Translations under genes and position numbers: made by a program
In this document: piece after piece, positions 1-5,825 of the stretch
Numbering within the stretch: the stretch's first letter is position 1
Layout: every line of letters begins with the position of its first letter
The notes under the pieces: model-generated
Database searches by the model: none
Seen by the model: only the letters and a program-made list of their open reading frames with translations
What the model was told of the DNA's origin: nothing
From: JBPCPM01 sp050999155
GTDB lineage: Bacteria; Actinomycetota; Thermoleophilia; Solirubrobacterales; 70-9
Direction: 5' to 3'
Assembly: GCA_050999155.1 (NCBI GenBank)
Contig: JBPCPM010000170.1
Location: forward strand, 1 to 9,187
DNA length: 9,187 bases

Positions 1-174
1 CCGCCTGCCCCGCCCGCCGCCGGCCCCCCGGCCGGCGCTCCGGGCCAGGCGCCTCCGCCCGCCCCGGCGCAGACAGCCCCGCAAGCACCTCCCCCCGCGC
101 AACCCGCGCCGCAGGCTCCCAAACCGCCTGCGCCTCCTCCGGGCGCCCCGCCCGGCGCCCCGCCCGGCCGCTGA
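1..174 (+). CDS. C-terminal end of a Pro/Ala-rich protein (5' partial)
   Basis: Frame 1 is open from the window edge to a TGA at 172-174 and gives 57 residues, of which nearly half are proline; most of the rest are alanine, glycine and glutamine. It ends in short GAPPGAPPG repeats followed by GR. There is no recognisable domain, so this is probably the disordered tail or spacer of a larger protein whose body lies upstream. It could be a cell-wall-spanning or cytoplasmic linker; the sequence does not decide. Such GC-rich sequence keeps frames open by chance, so the coding call is moderate. The in-frame stop sits just before an AT-richer promoter-like stretch, which supports a gene end here. 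Confidence 0.5.
   Translation, partial: PPAPPAAGPPAGAPGQAPPPAPAQTAPQAPPPAQPAPQAPKPPAPPPGAPPGAPPGR
142..165 (+). repeat. Two tandem 12-bp repeats encoding GAPP
   Basis: The unit GGCGCCCCGCCC occurs twice back to back and is followed by a third partial copy. In frame 1 it encodes GAPP-GAPP. The length is a multiple of three, so copy-number change would keep the frame of the proline-rich tail. Confidence 0.75.
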
Positions 175-180
175 ACCGAT

Positions 181-209
181 ACTTCAGTTTGTGAAGCGTC
201 CGCTAGACT
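181..209 (+). promoter_or_regulatory. Probable promoter and operator of the HxlR-type regulator gene
   Basis: An inverted repeat, CTTCA-N5-TGAAG (182-186 and 192-196), lies 46 bases before the ATG of the regulator and is the only AT-richer patch in the area. TAGACT at 204-209 fits an actinobacterial -10 (TAnnnT), with the repeat sitting over the -35 position; the -35 itself (near 181-186) is a poor consensus match. Many HxlR-family repressors bind short inverted repeats of TACTT type that overlap their own promoter. Autoregulation through this repeat is therefore plausible but inferred. Confidence 0.45.
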
Positions 210-242
210 CGGACGTGGCGTCACCCGTGCCGCCCCAGAACC

Positions 243-596
243 ATGAGCGACTCTCCCCGCTGCCCGGTCGGCTGTACCGCCGAGGTCCTCTCGGGCAAGT
301 GGACGATCCTCGTCCTGCGTGACCTCTCCGAGGGCTGTTGCCGGTTCTGCGAACTCGAGCGGTCGCTGAAGGGCATCAGCCCCCGCACGCTGTCGCTGCG
401 CCTGCGCGCCTTGGAGGAGCGGGGTCTCGTGCAGCGCACCACCTTCCCCGAGGTTCCGCCCCGCGTCGAGTACACGCTCACCGAGAAAGGTCGCGACCTC
501 GTGCCGCTGATCCGCCAGATGCGCGCCTACGGCAACCAGTGGCTCGTCGACGACGCCGAGGGTGCACCGAAGGCCAGGCAGGGCGCCGGCGCCTGA
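243..596 (+). CDS. HxlR-family winged-helix transcriptional regulator
   Basis: This 117-residue protein matches the full length of the HxlR family. It opens with the typical CP motif (C7-P8), then SGKWTILVLRDL (17-28), a recognition-helix region around GISPRTLSLRLRALEERGLV (44-63), and the wing motif PPRVEYTLTEKGRDL. HxlR proteins are dimeric DNA-binding repressors or activators; several (YodB, HypR, QorR) sense electrophiles or oxidants through a conserved N-terminal cysteine. This one has five cysteines, at 7, 11, 32, 33 and 36, all in the N-terminal third, more than the usual one or two. That suggests thiol or metal sensing, which is inference. No clear Shine-Dalgarno site precedes the ATG. 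The next gene starts 72 bp downstream on the same strand and may be co-transcribed or controlled by it. The family call is secure; the signal and targets are unknown. Confidence 0.93.
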   Translation: MSDSPRCPVGCTAEVLSGKWTILVLRDLSEGCCRFCELERSLKGISPRTLSLRLRALEERGLVQRTTFPEVPPRVEYTLTEKGRDLVPLIRQMRAYGNQWLVDDAEGAPKARQGAGA

Positions 597-668
597 AGGC
601 GGCCGGCCGATCCTGCAAGCGTTCGTGCAACCGCAGGAGCATCCCGCGCCGGGGAGAAGTCGGGGTGC

Positions 669-2513
669 GTGCGCGACCTCGTTCTCCGCGAGTCCCTCGG
701 CCAGTTTGCCGAGGAGGCCTCCTACTTTCTGACCCGGCTCGTCGAGCACGGCGCCGAGGTCCCCTACGAGGTCGTCGAGGAAGGGGCGGGGGCCCTGCCG
801 CTTTACGAGTACCGGCCGCTGGTCGACACGTTCCTGCGCCGTCACATCGTCGGGGTCCGCGGACTCGACGGCTTCGGGCCTCTCTGCGCCGCGGTCGAGG
901 CCTCCGGCGTGGCTGGCGGCTACCTCGAGTACCTGGGCCACCCGGTCCCTCCGGCGGCCAAGGACCGCCGCGAGGCCCTGATCGTCACCTTCCTCGGCCG
1001 CGTCTGGCGCCACACCGCCGACTTCAACCTCGAGCCCGACCGGGTGCAGACCGCCCTCGAAGAGCTCGAGCGCTCCTACGAGCGTCCAGACGCCGGGGTG
1101 GAGGTGGTGTGCCCGATCGTCGGCCTGCGCACCGACGAGCCGCGGATCGAGGTCGGGGACATCGTCCTGCTGCACGCCCACGCCGCCGACGGACCCTCCG
1201 AGGCCCGCAGGCCGGAGGGACTCGGCCGCTCGTCCTGGGAACCCCAGGTCATGGCCTGGGTCCGCTGCTCCGACGCGGCCGAGGGCCCGCCCGCGACCGT
1301 TGCGCTCGCCCAGCTGCGCCACCTCGTCAGCCTCCTGCGCCTGTTCGCCCCGGGTGGGGTGGCGCTCGGCCCGCACGCCTGGACCCGCCGGCCCGGCGGC
1401 AGCTGGCAGCGCGTCGCAACCGGGTCGGGCGCCGTGCGCCCGGGCGGCTACACGCTCGCCGACTCCGATCTCGAGGAGCTCGTCGGCCTGGCCCACGCGC
1501 TCAGCGCCCGGCCGCTTCGCCGCGGCGCCCTGGCCTGGGCCATCTCGCGCTTTGAATCCGGCTGCGAGCGGATCTCTCCGCTCGACGGCCTCAGCGACCA
1601 GCTTCTCGCCCTGCGCGGGCTGCTCGACGGTGGCGGGCCGGCCGGTGTCGGCAAGTCCCTGCGCGTCGCCGCGTTGTGCGCCGAGCCGGCCGACCGGATG
1701 GACGTCAAGGCCCTGGTGGACGGGGCCGACACGCTGGAACACGGCCTCATGCTGGCGCGGGTCGAACCCGACGACGATGCCATCGCGCTCGCGCTGCGCA
1801 TCGAGGAGCTCACCCGGGCGATCGTCCGCGATGCGGCGACCGGGCATCTCGGCTCCGACCTGCGCGCGACCGCGGACGAGATCCTGCTCGCCGACGGCTT
1901 CACGACCGGGCAGCCAAACGTCGAGCTCTCCGAGCCCCAACCCGCCGGCGACGTCGAGCTGCCGTGGTCTGCTCCCGCCGCCGAGGAGCTCGAGCAGCTG
2001 ACGGCCGAGCCCCCTGCGTCGATTGCCGACGACGCCAACGATCCGATGGTCCGCCTTGCCCGCCTGCTGCCCTCGCCCCCGGCCGGTTCCGCCGGTGTCG
2101 AGGACGACTGGTTCGAGTCCGACGACGAGACCCTTGACTTCCCGGCCGCGGCCGGCGAGCGCGACCACGCCGGTCCGCCGGCCGAGCGTCGCGGCCGGCA
2201 CCTGTTCCCCGTGCCCGACACGACAGACTGGTCGGTGGGCGAACCGCCCGAAGAGCTGGCCCACACCGAGGCCCCCGCCTTCGAGGGCATCGACCGGTCA
2301 CGCGAGTCCGGCGCCGGTCCGGCGGCTCCCGATCCCGGGCACAGGCATGTCGTTGCCGAGCCGCCCTCCGAGCCAGCGTGGGGTGCCGAGCCGCCGCGCG
2401 CGCACAGTGATCCCCTTTCCCGCCCGTCGCGTCCCGCGCCCCCGCCGATGCCGGGTCAGCAGCGCCTCGACGAGTTCGGCGACGACGCGAGCCTGTACTC
2501 CGCGCCGGTCTAG
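669..2513 (+). CDS. Hypothetical protein with a probable degenerate HEPN-like (Apea-type) domain and long disordered tail
   Basis: The GTG start at 669 follows GGGGAGAAG (651-659) by 9 bases, giving 614 residues. Residues 1-142 look helical. Residues 143-262 look beta-rich (VVCPIVGLRTDEPRIEVGDI). Residues 263-405 are helical and resemble the Apea-like HEPN pattern: a helix around ALAWAISRFES (287-297), a long helix around DQLLALRGLLDG, RVAALC, then the segment where HEPN RNases carry R-x4-6-H. Here that segment reads DGADTLEHG (351-359): the histidine (H358) is present but the arginine is not, so RNase activity is doubtful. Residues 410-614 are acidic and proline-rich, almost certainly disordered, with a short terminal motif QQRLDEFGDD. 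There are no membrane segments or signal peptide. I do not recognise the full-length protein, and the HEPN assignment is fold-level inference. It is convergent with the Get3-like operon, whose stop lies only 10 bp beyond its own. Confidence 0.85.
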   Translation: MRDLVLRESLGQFAEEASYFLTRLVEHGAEVPYEVVEEGAGALPLYEYRPLVDTFLRRHIVGVRGLDGFGPLCAAVEASGVAGGYLEYLGHPVPPAAKDRREALIVTFLGRVWRHTADFNLEPDRVQTALEELERSYERPDAGVEVVCPIVGLRTDEPRIEVGDIVLLHAHAADGPSEARRPEGLGRSSWEPQVMAWVRCSDAAEGPPATVALAQLRHLVSLLRLFAPGGVALGPHAWTRRPGGSWQRVATGSGAVRPGGYTLADSDLEELVGLAHALSARPLRRGALAWAISRFESGCERISPLDGLSDQLLALRGLLDGGGPAGVGKSLRVAALCAEPADRMDVKALVDGADTLEHGLMLARVEPDDDAIALALRIEELTRAIVRDAATGHLGSDLRATADEILLADGFTTGQPNVELSEPQPAGDVELPWSAPAAEELEQLTAEPPASIADDANDPMVRLARLLPSPPAGSAGVEDDWFESDDETLDFPAAAGERDHAGPPAERRGRHLFPVPDTTDWSVGEPPEELAHTEAPAFEGIDRSRESGAGPAAPDPGHRHVVAEPPSEPAWGAEPPRAHSDPLSRPSRPAPPPMPGQQRLDEFGDDASLYSAPV

Positions 2514-2523
2514 GTCCGGCCGG

Positions 2524-3660
2524 TCAGGCCGTGAAGCCCTGGGCCACCAGGGCCAACCGCTCGTCGCCTGAGGCAAACAGATAGCGATTGATGTCCGCCA
2601 GGCCGGCGAGGTCGTGGACGTCGCGCTCGAGGAACGGGATCTGGATGAGCCCGGTCTGCGGGCCCATCTCGGTGCGCAGACGGACCACGTTGTCGGCATC
2701 GCGGTGCACCAGCACCTCGTAGTCGGTCAGGGCCTCCTGGGCCCGGTCCGACAGCGCGCCCGTCAGCCCCGACGCTCCGGGCTCGCCGCCGAGGGCGTAG
2801 TGGACCTTGTTGACGACCACGCCGCCGAACGGCAGGTCGGACTTGTCGAGTTGCCGGTGGAAGTGCATGGCCTCCTCGATCGGCTCCCCCTGGGGGCCGC
2901 AGATGATCAAGAAGGTCGTCTGTTCGTCGCCGAGCAGGGCGCTCACGTGCTTTGCCCGCTTGCGAAACCCGTCGACCATGCCGCCGAAGGCCTGGAAGAA
3001 CTCCGCCATGTCCTCCAGCAGCTCCACCCCGGTGACCCGCTTGAGCAGCGAGAACACCATCGAGGTCCCCTGCCCGAAGACGCGTCCGGCCAGCCCGGCG
3101 GGTCGGAGGAACACCTGTAGCGACCGGCCCTCGACGAACCGTGTCATCCGGCCCGGGGCGTCCAGGAAGTCCAGGGCGTTGCGGCTCGGCGGGGTGTCGA
3201 GCACCAGCACGTCGTAGTCGCCGGACTGATGCAACTCGTAGAGCTTCTCCATGGCCATGTACTCCTGCGAACCGGCCAGCGCGTTGGAGATCTGCAGGTA
3301 GATCCGGTTCGTCAGGATCCTGTCGCGGCTCTCGACGTCGGGCGCGTGGCGCGCAACGAGATCGTCGAAGGTCCGCTTGGGGTCCAGCATCATGGCCCAC
3401 AGCTCGCCGCCGCCCTCCAGCTCCAGGCCCTGGTTGGCCAGCAGCTCCGGGCTGACCTGGCGGGCCTCGTTGCCCAGTTCCTCCATGCCCAGCGAGTCGG
3501 CCAGGCGCTTGGCCGGATCGATGGTCAGGACCGCGACCTTCTTGCCACGCGCGGCAAGGCCGAGGGCGAGGGCGGCCGACGTCGTCGTCTTGCCGACGCC
3601 GCCCGAGCCGGCGCAGATGCAGACGCGCCGATTGTCGATCAGGTCGAGGACGGTGGGCAT
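2524..3660 (-). CDS. Get3/ArsA-like P-loop ATPase, second subunit (BagB/Rv3680-like)
   Basis: This 378-residue SIMIBI ATPase has Walker A GSGGVGKTT (18-26), switch I TIDPAKRL (46-53) with the catalytic-type D48, switch II LDTPPSRNALDFL (154-166), a hydrophobic helical middle (about 167-240), and a nucleotide-sensor region near VVVNKVHY (281-288). ArsA/Get3 homologues couple ATP-driven dimer closure to binding of a client such as a hydrophobic tail-anchor helix. No arsenic genes are nearby, so an arsenite-pump role is unlikely. Length and order match the actinobacterial pair Rv3679/Rv3680, studied as Get3 homologues. The signature lysine that normally follows the first glycine of the deviant Walker A is serine (S19), so this subunit cannot supply the trans-acting lysine. 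The ATG lies 12 bp after the stop of the partner gene, behind a weak GAGAG, which indicates an operon. Confidence 0.93.
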   Translation of the reverse strand: MPTVLDLIDNRRVCICAGSGGVGKTTTSAALALGLAARGKKVAVLTIDPAKRLADSLGMEELGNEARQVSPELLANQGLELEGGGELWAMMLDPKRTFDDLVARHAPDVESRDRILTNRIYLQISNALAGSQEYMAMEKLYELHQSGDYDVLVLDTPPSRNALDFLDAPGRMTRFVEGRSLQVFLRPAGLAGRVFGQGTSMVFSLLKRVTGVELLEDMAEFFQAFGGMVDGFRKRAKHVSALLGDEQTTFLIICGPQGEPIEEAMHFHRQLDKSDLPFGGVVVNKVHYALGGEPGASGLTGALSDRAQEALTDYEVLVHRDADNVVRLRTEMGPQTGLIQIPFLERDVHDLAGLADINRYLFASGDERLALVAQGFTA

Positions 3661-3672
3661 AGAACTCTCAGG

Positions 3673-4584
3673 TCAGGCGAGTTCGGCGGACAGCCGCTGC
3701 AACGCGGTGATGCCCAACTCGCGTTGGAAGATGAACGGCAACGTGTGGACCGGGGCGTGGGCCCGGTGGCGGAGGCGGTCGAGCTGCTCGGTCTGGGTCT
3801 CACGTCGCCGGTGCTCGAACACGCCGGCCCGGACGGCCGCGGGCGCGTCGTCGGTGGCCAGGGCCTTCTCCAGCTTCGTGCCCTCGGCGGCGCTGAAGCG
3901 TTCGGGATACAGCCCATTGAGGTAGACCCGGTCGACGGCGATCCCGACGTCGCTGGTCAACTCGCGCTCGAGCATGCCCGTCTCGTTGACCGGCATCTCC
4001 TCGGGGAGCGACACCAACACGGCACCGGTGTGGGCGTGGTCGGTGAGCATGCCGTGCATCTGCATGCCCTGGCTGGCGATCGGACCCACCCGGGCGATGT
4101 CGGCAAAAGTCTTGGGGGCCTTGAGCAGGCCCACCCCGTGACCGGTGGCCGGAGCGTCGACGATCACCAGGTCGTACGGCCGGGCGCGCTTGACCTTGCG
4201 ATCGAGCTGGGCGAGCTCCCACACCTTGCCCATGGTCACCATCTCGCGGAGGCCGGGCGTCGCGTCGGCGAGGTAGGTGAAGACCTTGCTGCGAAACAGC
4301 ACGTCGCGCGCGGCCTTGACGCGGATCTGCAGCAGCACGTACTCGCGCAGGGCCTCCTCGGGGTCGATGGAAAACGCCCAGAGGTTGTCGTCGATCTCCG
4401 TCTCGGAGAACCCGATGTCGGCCCGGCCGAACACGCGCGACGCACGTTCCTGCGACGAGACCTCGCACACGAGGGTCCGCTTGCCGCCGCGAGCGGCCGC
4501 CATGCCGAGGGCCAGCGAGACCGTCGACTTGCCGACGCCGCCCTTGCCGCTGACGACCAACAGTCGCTTGTCCAGGAAATCCAT
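3673..4584 (-). CDS. Get3/ArsA-like P-loop ATPase, first subunit (BagA/Rv3679-like)
   Basis: The ATG at 4584 is chosen because GGGAGAA (plus-strand 4594-4600) lies 9 bases upstream and MDFLDKRLLVVSGKGG is a typical family start. A longer frame reaching 4680 adds only an uncharacteristic Arg/Pro-rich leader that would collide with the divergent gene. The 303 residues carry Walker A SGKGGVGKST (12-21) with the signature lysine K14 and P-loop K19, and switch II IVDAPATGHGVGLL (141-154). The switch-I DPA motif of ArsA/Get3 is absent; the equivalent strand reads VCEVSSQERA (39-48). ATP hydrolysis in its own site is therefore doubtful. It is the first gene of a two-gene operon with the 378-residue ATPase, and the two probably form a heterodimer (inferred from the mycobacterial pair). 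The client is unknown; tail-anchored or other hydrophobic proteins are the family precedent. Confidence 0.93.
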   Translation of the reverse strand: MDFLDKRLLVVSGKGGVGKSTVSLALGMAAARGGKRTLVCEVSSQERASRVFGRADIGFSETEIDDNLWAFSIDPEEALREYVLLQIRVKAARDVLFRSKVFTYLADATPGLREMVTMGKVWELAQLDRKVKRARPYDLVIVDAPATGHGVGLLKAPKTFADIARVGPIASQGMQMHGMLTDHAHTGAVLVSLPEEMPVNETGMLERELTSDVGIAVDRVYLNGLYPERFSAAEGTKLEKALATDDAPAAVRAGVFEHRRRETQTEQLDRLRHRAHAPVHTLPFIFQRELGITALQRLSAELA

Positions 4585-4682
4585 GGCCGGGCATTCTCCC
4601 GCACCGGGGCGGCGGCAGCCTGCGCGGGTGCGCTCGTGCGCCGGAAGGAAAGCGGTGCCGCCAAGCGAATACGGCGCCAAGC
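4585..4682. promoter_or_regulatory. Divergent intergenic region between the Get3-like operon and parA-ftsZ
   Basis: These 98 bases separate two divergent transcription units and should hold both promoters. I cannot identify convincing -35/-10 pairs on either strand. What is visible is a direct repeat of CGCCAAGC (4659-4666 and 4675-4682, spaced 16 bases start to start) running up to the first candidate parA ATG, and the Shine-Dalgarno site for the minus-strand gene. No Shine-Dalgarno site sits just before 4683. If that start is used, the message may be leaderless or weakly initiated. Confidence 0.5.
4594..4600 (-). promoter_or_regulatory. Shine-Dalgarno site deciding the start of the first Get3-like ATPase
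   Basis: Read on the minus strand the bases are GGGAGAA, ending 9 bases before the ATG at 4584. This supports a 303-residue product rather than the 335-residue frame that begins at 4680. Confidence 0.7.
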
Positions 4683-5825
4683 ATGGGTCTTCTCAACCGC
4701 TTCTCCTCAACTGATCAGTCGACCGGACGGACCGACCCCGACGAGTCGGCGGAGCGCCCCTCCGCCGAGCCGTCGGCGCCGGAAGCCGGACCGGCCTCGG
4801 TCGAGGAGCCCGCTACGGACCCGTCCACCGGGCCTGCGGTGCGGCGTATGAACACAGAGAAGGCCGTCGACGCGCAGCCGACCCAACGCGAGAGGACGCC
4901 AGCGACCATGAGCACCACCCACGACACCAACCCGGCGCCCCCGGTCAGCGGGGCCCCCGCAACCGAGACGCGCCTGAGCGTCGAGGAGGCCATGGCCCCC
5001 AACCCGGGCGAGCTGCGGATCACCCGCACAGCCGACGGGCAGCCCGCTGACTCACCGCCGGTCGGCGAGGCACAGGTCATTGCGCTGGCCAACCAGAAGG
5101 GCGGGGTGGCCAAAACGACGACGACCCTGAATCTCGGGGCGGCCTTCCAGGAATCCGGCTACCGGGTGCTCTGCGTCGACATGGACCCCCAAGGCAACCT
5201 GACGATGAGCCAGGGCTTGGATCCCGACCACATCGACAAGAGCCTGTTCGACGTCCTCGTACACCGGATGCCGATCCGCGAGGTGATCCACGAGCAGGAG
5301 ATCGACATCGCCGTCGGCTCGATCGACCTGGCCGGCGCCGAGATCGCCATGAGCACCCAGATCGGGCGCGAACGCGCGCTGGAAAAGGCGCTCTCCGAGG
5401 TCTCCGGCGACTACGACTACGTGTTCATCGACACCCCGCCGAGCCTCGGGCTGCTGACCATCAACGCGCTTACCGCCGCTGACAAGGTCATCGTTCCCGT
5501 GCAGTGCGAGTACCTGTCGATGCGGGGCCTCGTCCAGCTGCAGAACACGCTGACCATGATTCGCGAGAACCTCAACCCGGACGTCGTGATCGAGGGGATC
5601 CTCCCCACGATGATGGATACGCGTACGGTGCACGCCAGGGAGGCGATCGAGATCCTCGAGGAGAACTTCGGGGACCTGGTGTTCAAGTCCCGGATCAAGA
5701 AGACCATCAAATTCGCCGAGGCGCCGGTGAAGGGAAGCTCCGTACTCAAGTACGATCCCGACGGTCGCGCCGCACGCTACTACCGGCAGCTCGCCAAGGA
5801 GGTCATGGGGGATGGCACACGGTAA
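4683..5825 (+). CDS. parA: ParA/Soj-family ATPase with long disordered N-terminus
   Basis: Residues 131-380 are a complete ParA/Soj ATPase: ANQKGGVAKTTTT (136-148) with signature lysine K139 and P-loop K144, DMDPQGN (166-172), the FIDTPPSLGLL segment (248-258), VPVQCEYLSMRGL (271-283), and a C-terminal part matching chromosomal ParA. These ATPases dimerise on ATP, bind DNA non-specifically, and position chromosomes or other cargo. The Walker A has alanine (A143) where most family members have glycine. The first 130 residues are rich in Pro, Ala, Glu and Thr and look disordered, apart from MGLLNRFS at the very start. The start is uncertain: ATG 4683 has no Shine-Dalgarno site, while ATG 4908 (residue 76) has GAGAGGA 11 bases upstream. 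No parB is present. The 3' end overlaps ftsZ by 14 bases, implying translational coupling. A cell-division positioning role is possible but inferred. Confidence 0.92.
   Translation: MGLLNRFSSTDQSTGRTDPDESAERPSAEPSAPEAGPASVEEPATDPSTGPAVRRMNTEKAVDAQPTQRERTPATMSTTHDTNPAPPVSGAPATETRLSVEEAMAPNPGELRITRTADGQPADSPPVGEAQVIALANQKGGVAKTTTTLNLGAAFQESGYRVLCVDMDPQGNLTMSQGLDPDHIDKSLFDVLVHRMPIREVIHEQEIDIAVGSIDLAGAEIAMSTQIGRERALEKALSEVSGDYDYVFIDTPPSLGLLTINALTAADKVIVPVQCEYLSMRGLVQLQNTLTMIRENLNPDVVIEGILPTMMDTRTVHAREAIEILEENFGDLVFKSRIKKTIKFAEAPVKGSSVLKYDPDGRAARYYRQLAKEVMGDGTR
4710..4719. repeat. Perfect 10-bp palindrome just inside the upstream parA start
   Basis: ACTGATCAGT is fully self-complementary and AT-richer than its surroundings. 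It lies 27 bases after ATG 4683 and about 190 bases before ATG 4908. If the downstream start is the true one, this could be an operator; if not, it is probably chance coding sequence. Confidence 0.4.
5796..5802 (+). promoter_or_regulatory. Consensus ribosome binding site for ftsZ inside the parA gene
   Basis: AAGGAGG, the strongest Shine-Dalgarno match in the window, lies 9 bases before the ATG at 5812 and within the last codons of parA. It fixes the ftsZ start and so makes the long N-terminal extension of FtsZ real. The arrangement implies that ribosomes finishing parA can reinitiate on ftsZ. Confidence 0.85.

Noticed and set aside
338..1555. 405-codon open frame on the plus strand
   Set aside because: It crosses the HxlR and HEPN-like genes in another frame, is dominated by Arg/Pro/Ala, and has no family signature.
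1635..1658. Walker A-like GPAGVGKS (residues 323-330) in the HEPN-like protein
   Set aside because: It fits GxxxxGK[ST] by letter but lies between two helices of the predicted bundle, with no preceding beta strand, Walker B or other NTPase motifs, so it is most likely coincidental.
2516..2523. CCGGCCGG palindrome between the convergent HEPN-like and Get3-like genes, considered as a terminator
   Set aside because: It has no loop, no extended stem and no T-tract, and such palindromes are common at this base composition.
2524..4584. Arsenite efflux ATPase (ArsA) function for the two ATPases
   Set aside because: Canonical ArsA is a fused tandem ATPase next to arsB, arsD or arsR. Here there are two separate genes, no ars neighbours, and a layout like the actinobacterial Get3-like pair.
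4585..4680. Upstream extension of the first Get3-like ATPase to a start at 4680
   Set aside because: The extra 32 residues are Arg/Pro/Cys-rich and unlike the family. A good Shine-Dalgarno site precedes the ATG at 4584, and the extension would consume the divergent promoter region.
3229..4851. 540-codon open frame on the plus strand
   Set aside because: It runs antisense to both Get3-like ATPase genes, which have full family motifs. Its product is an unstructured His/Arg/Gly-rich sequence typical of the shadow of GC-rich coding DNA.
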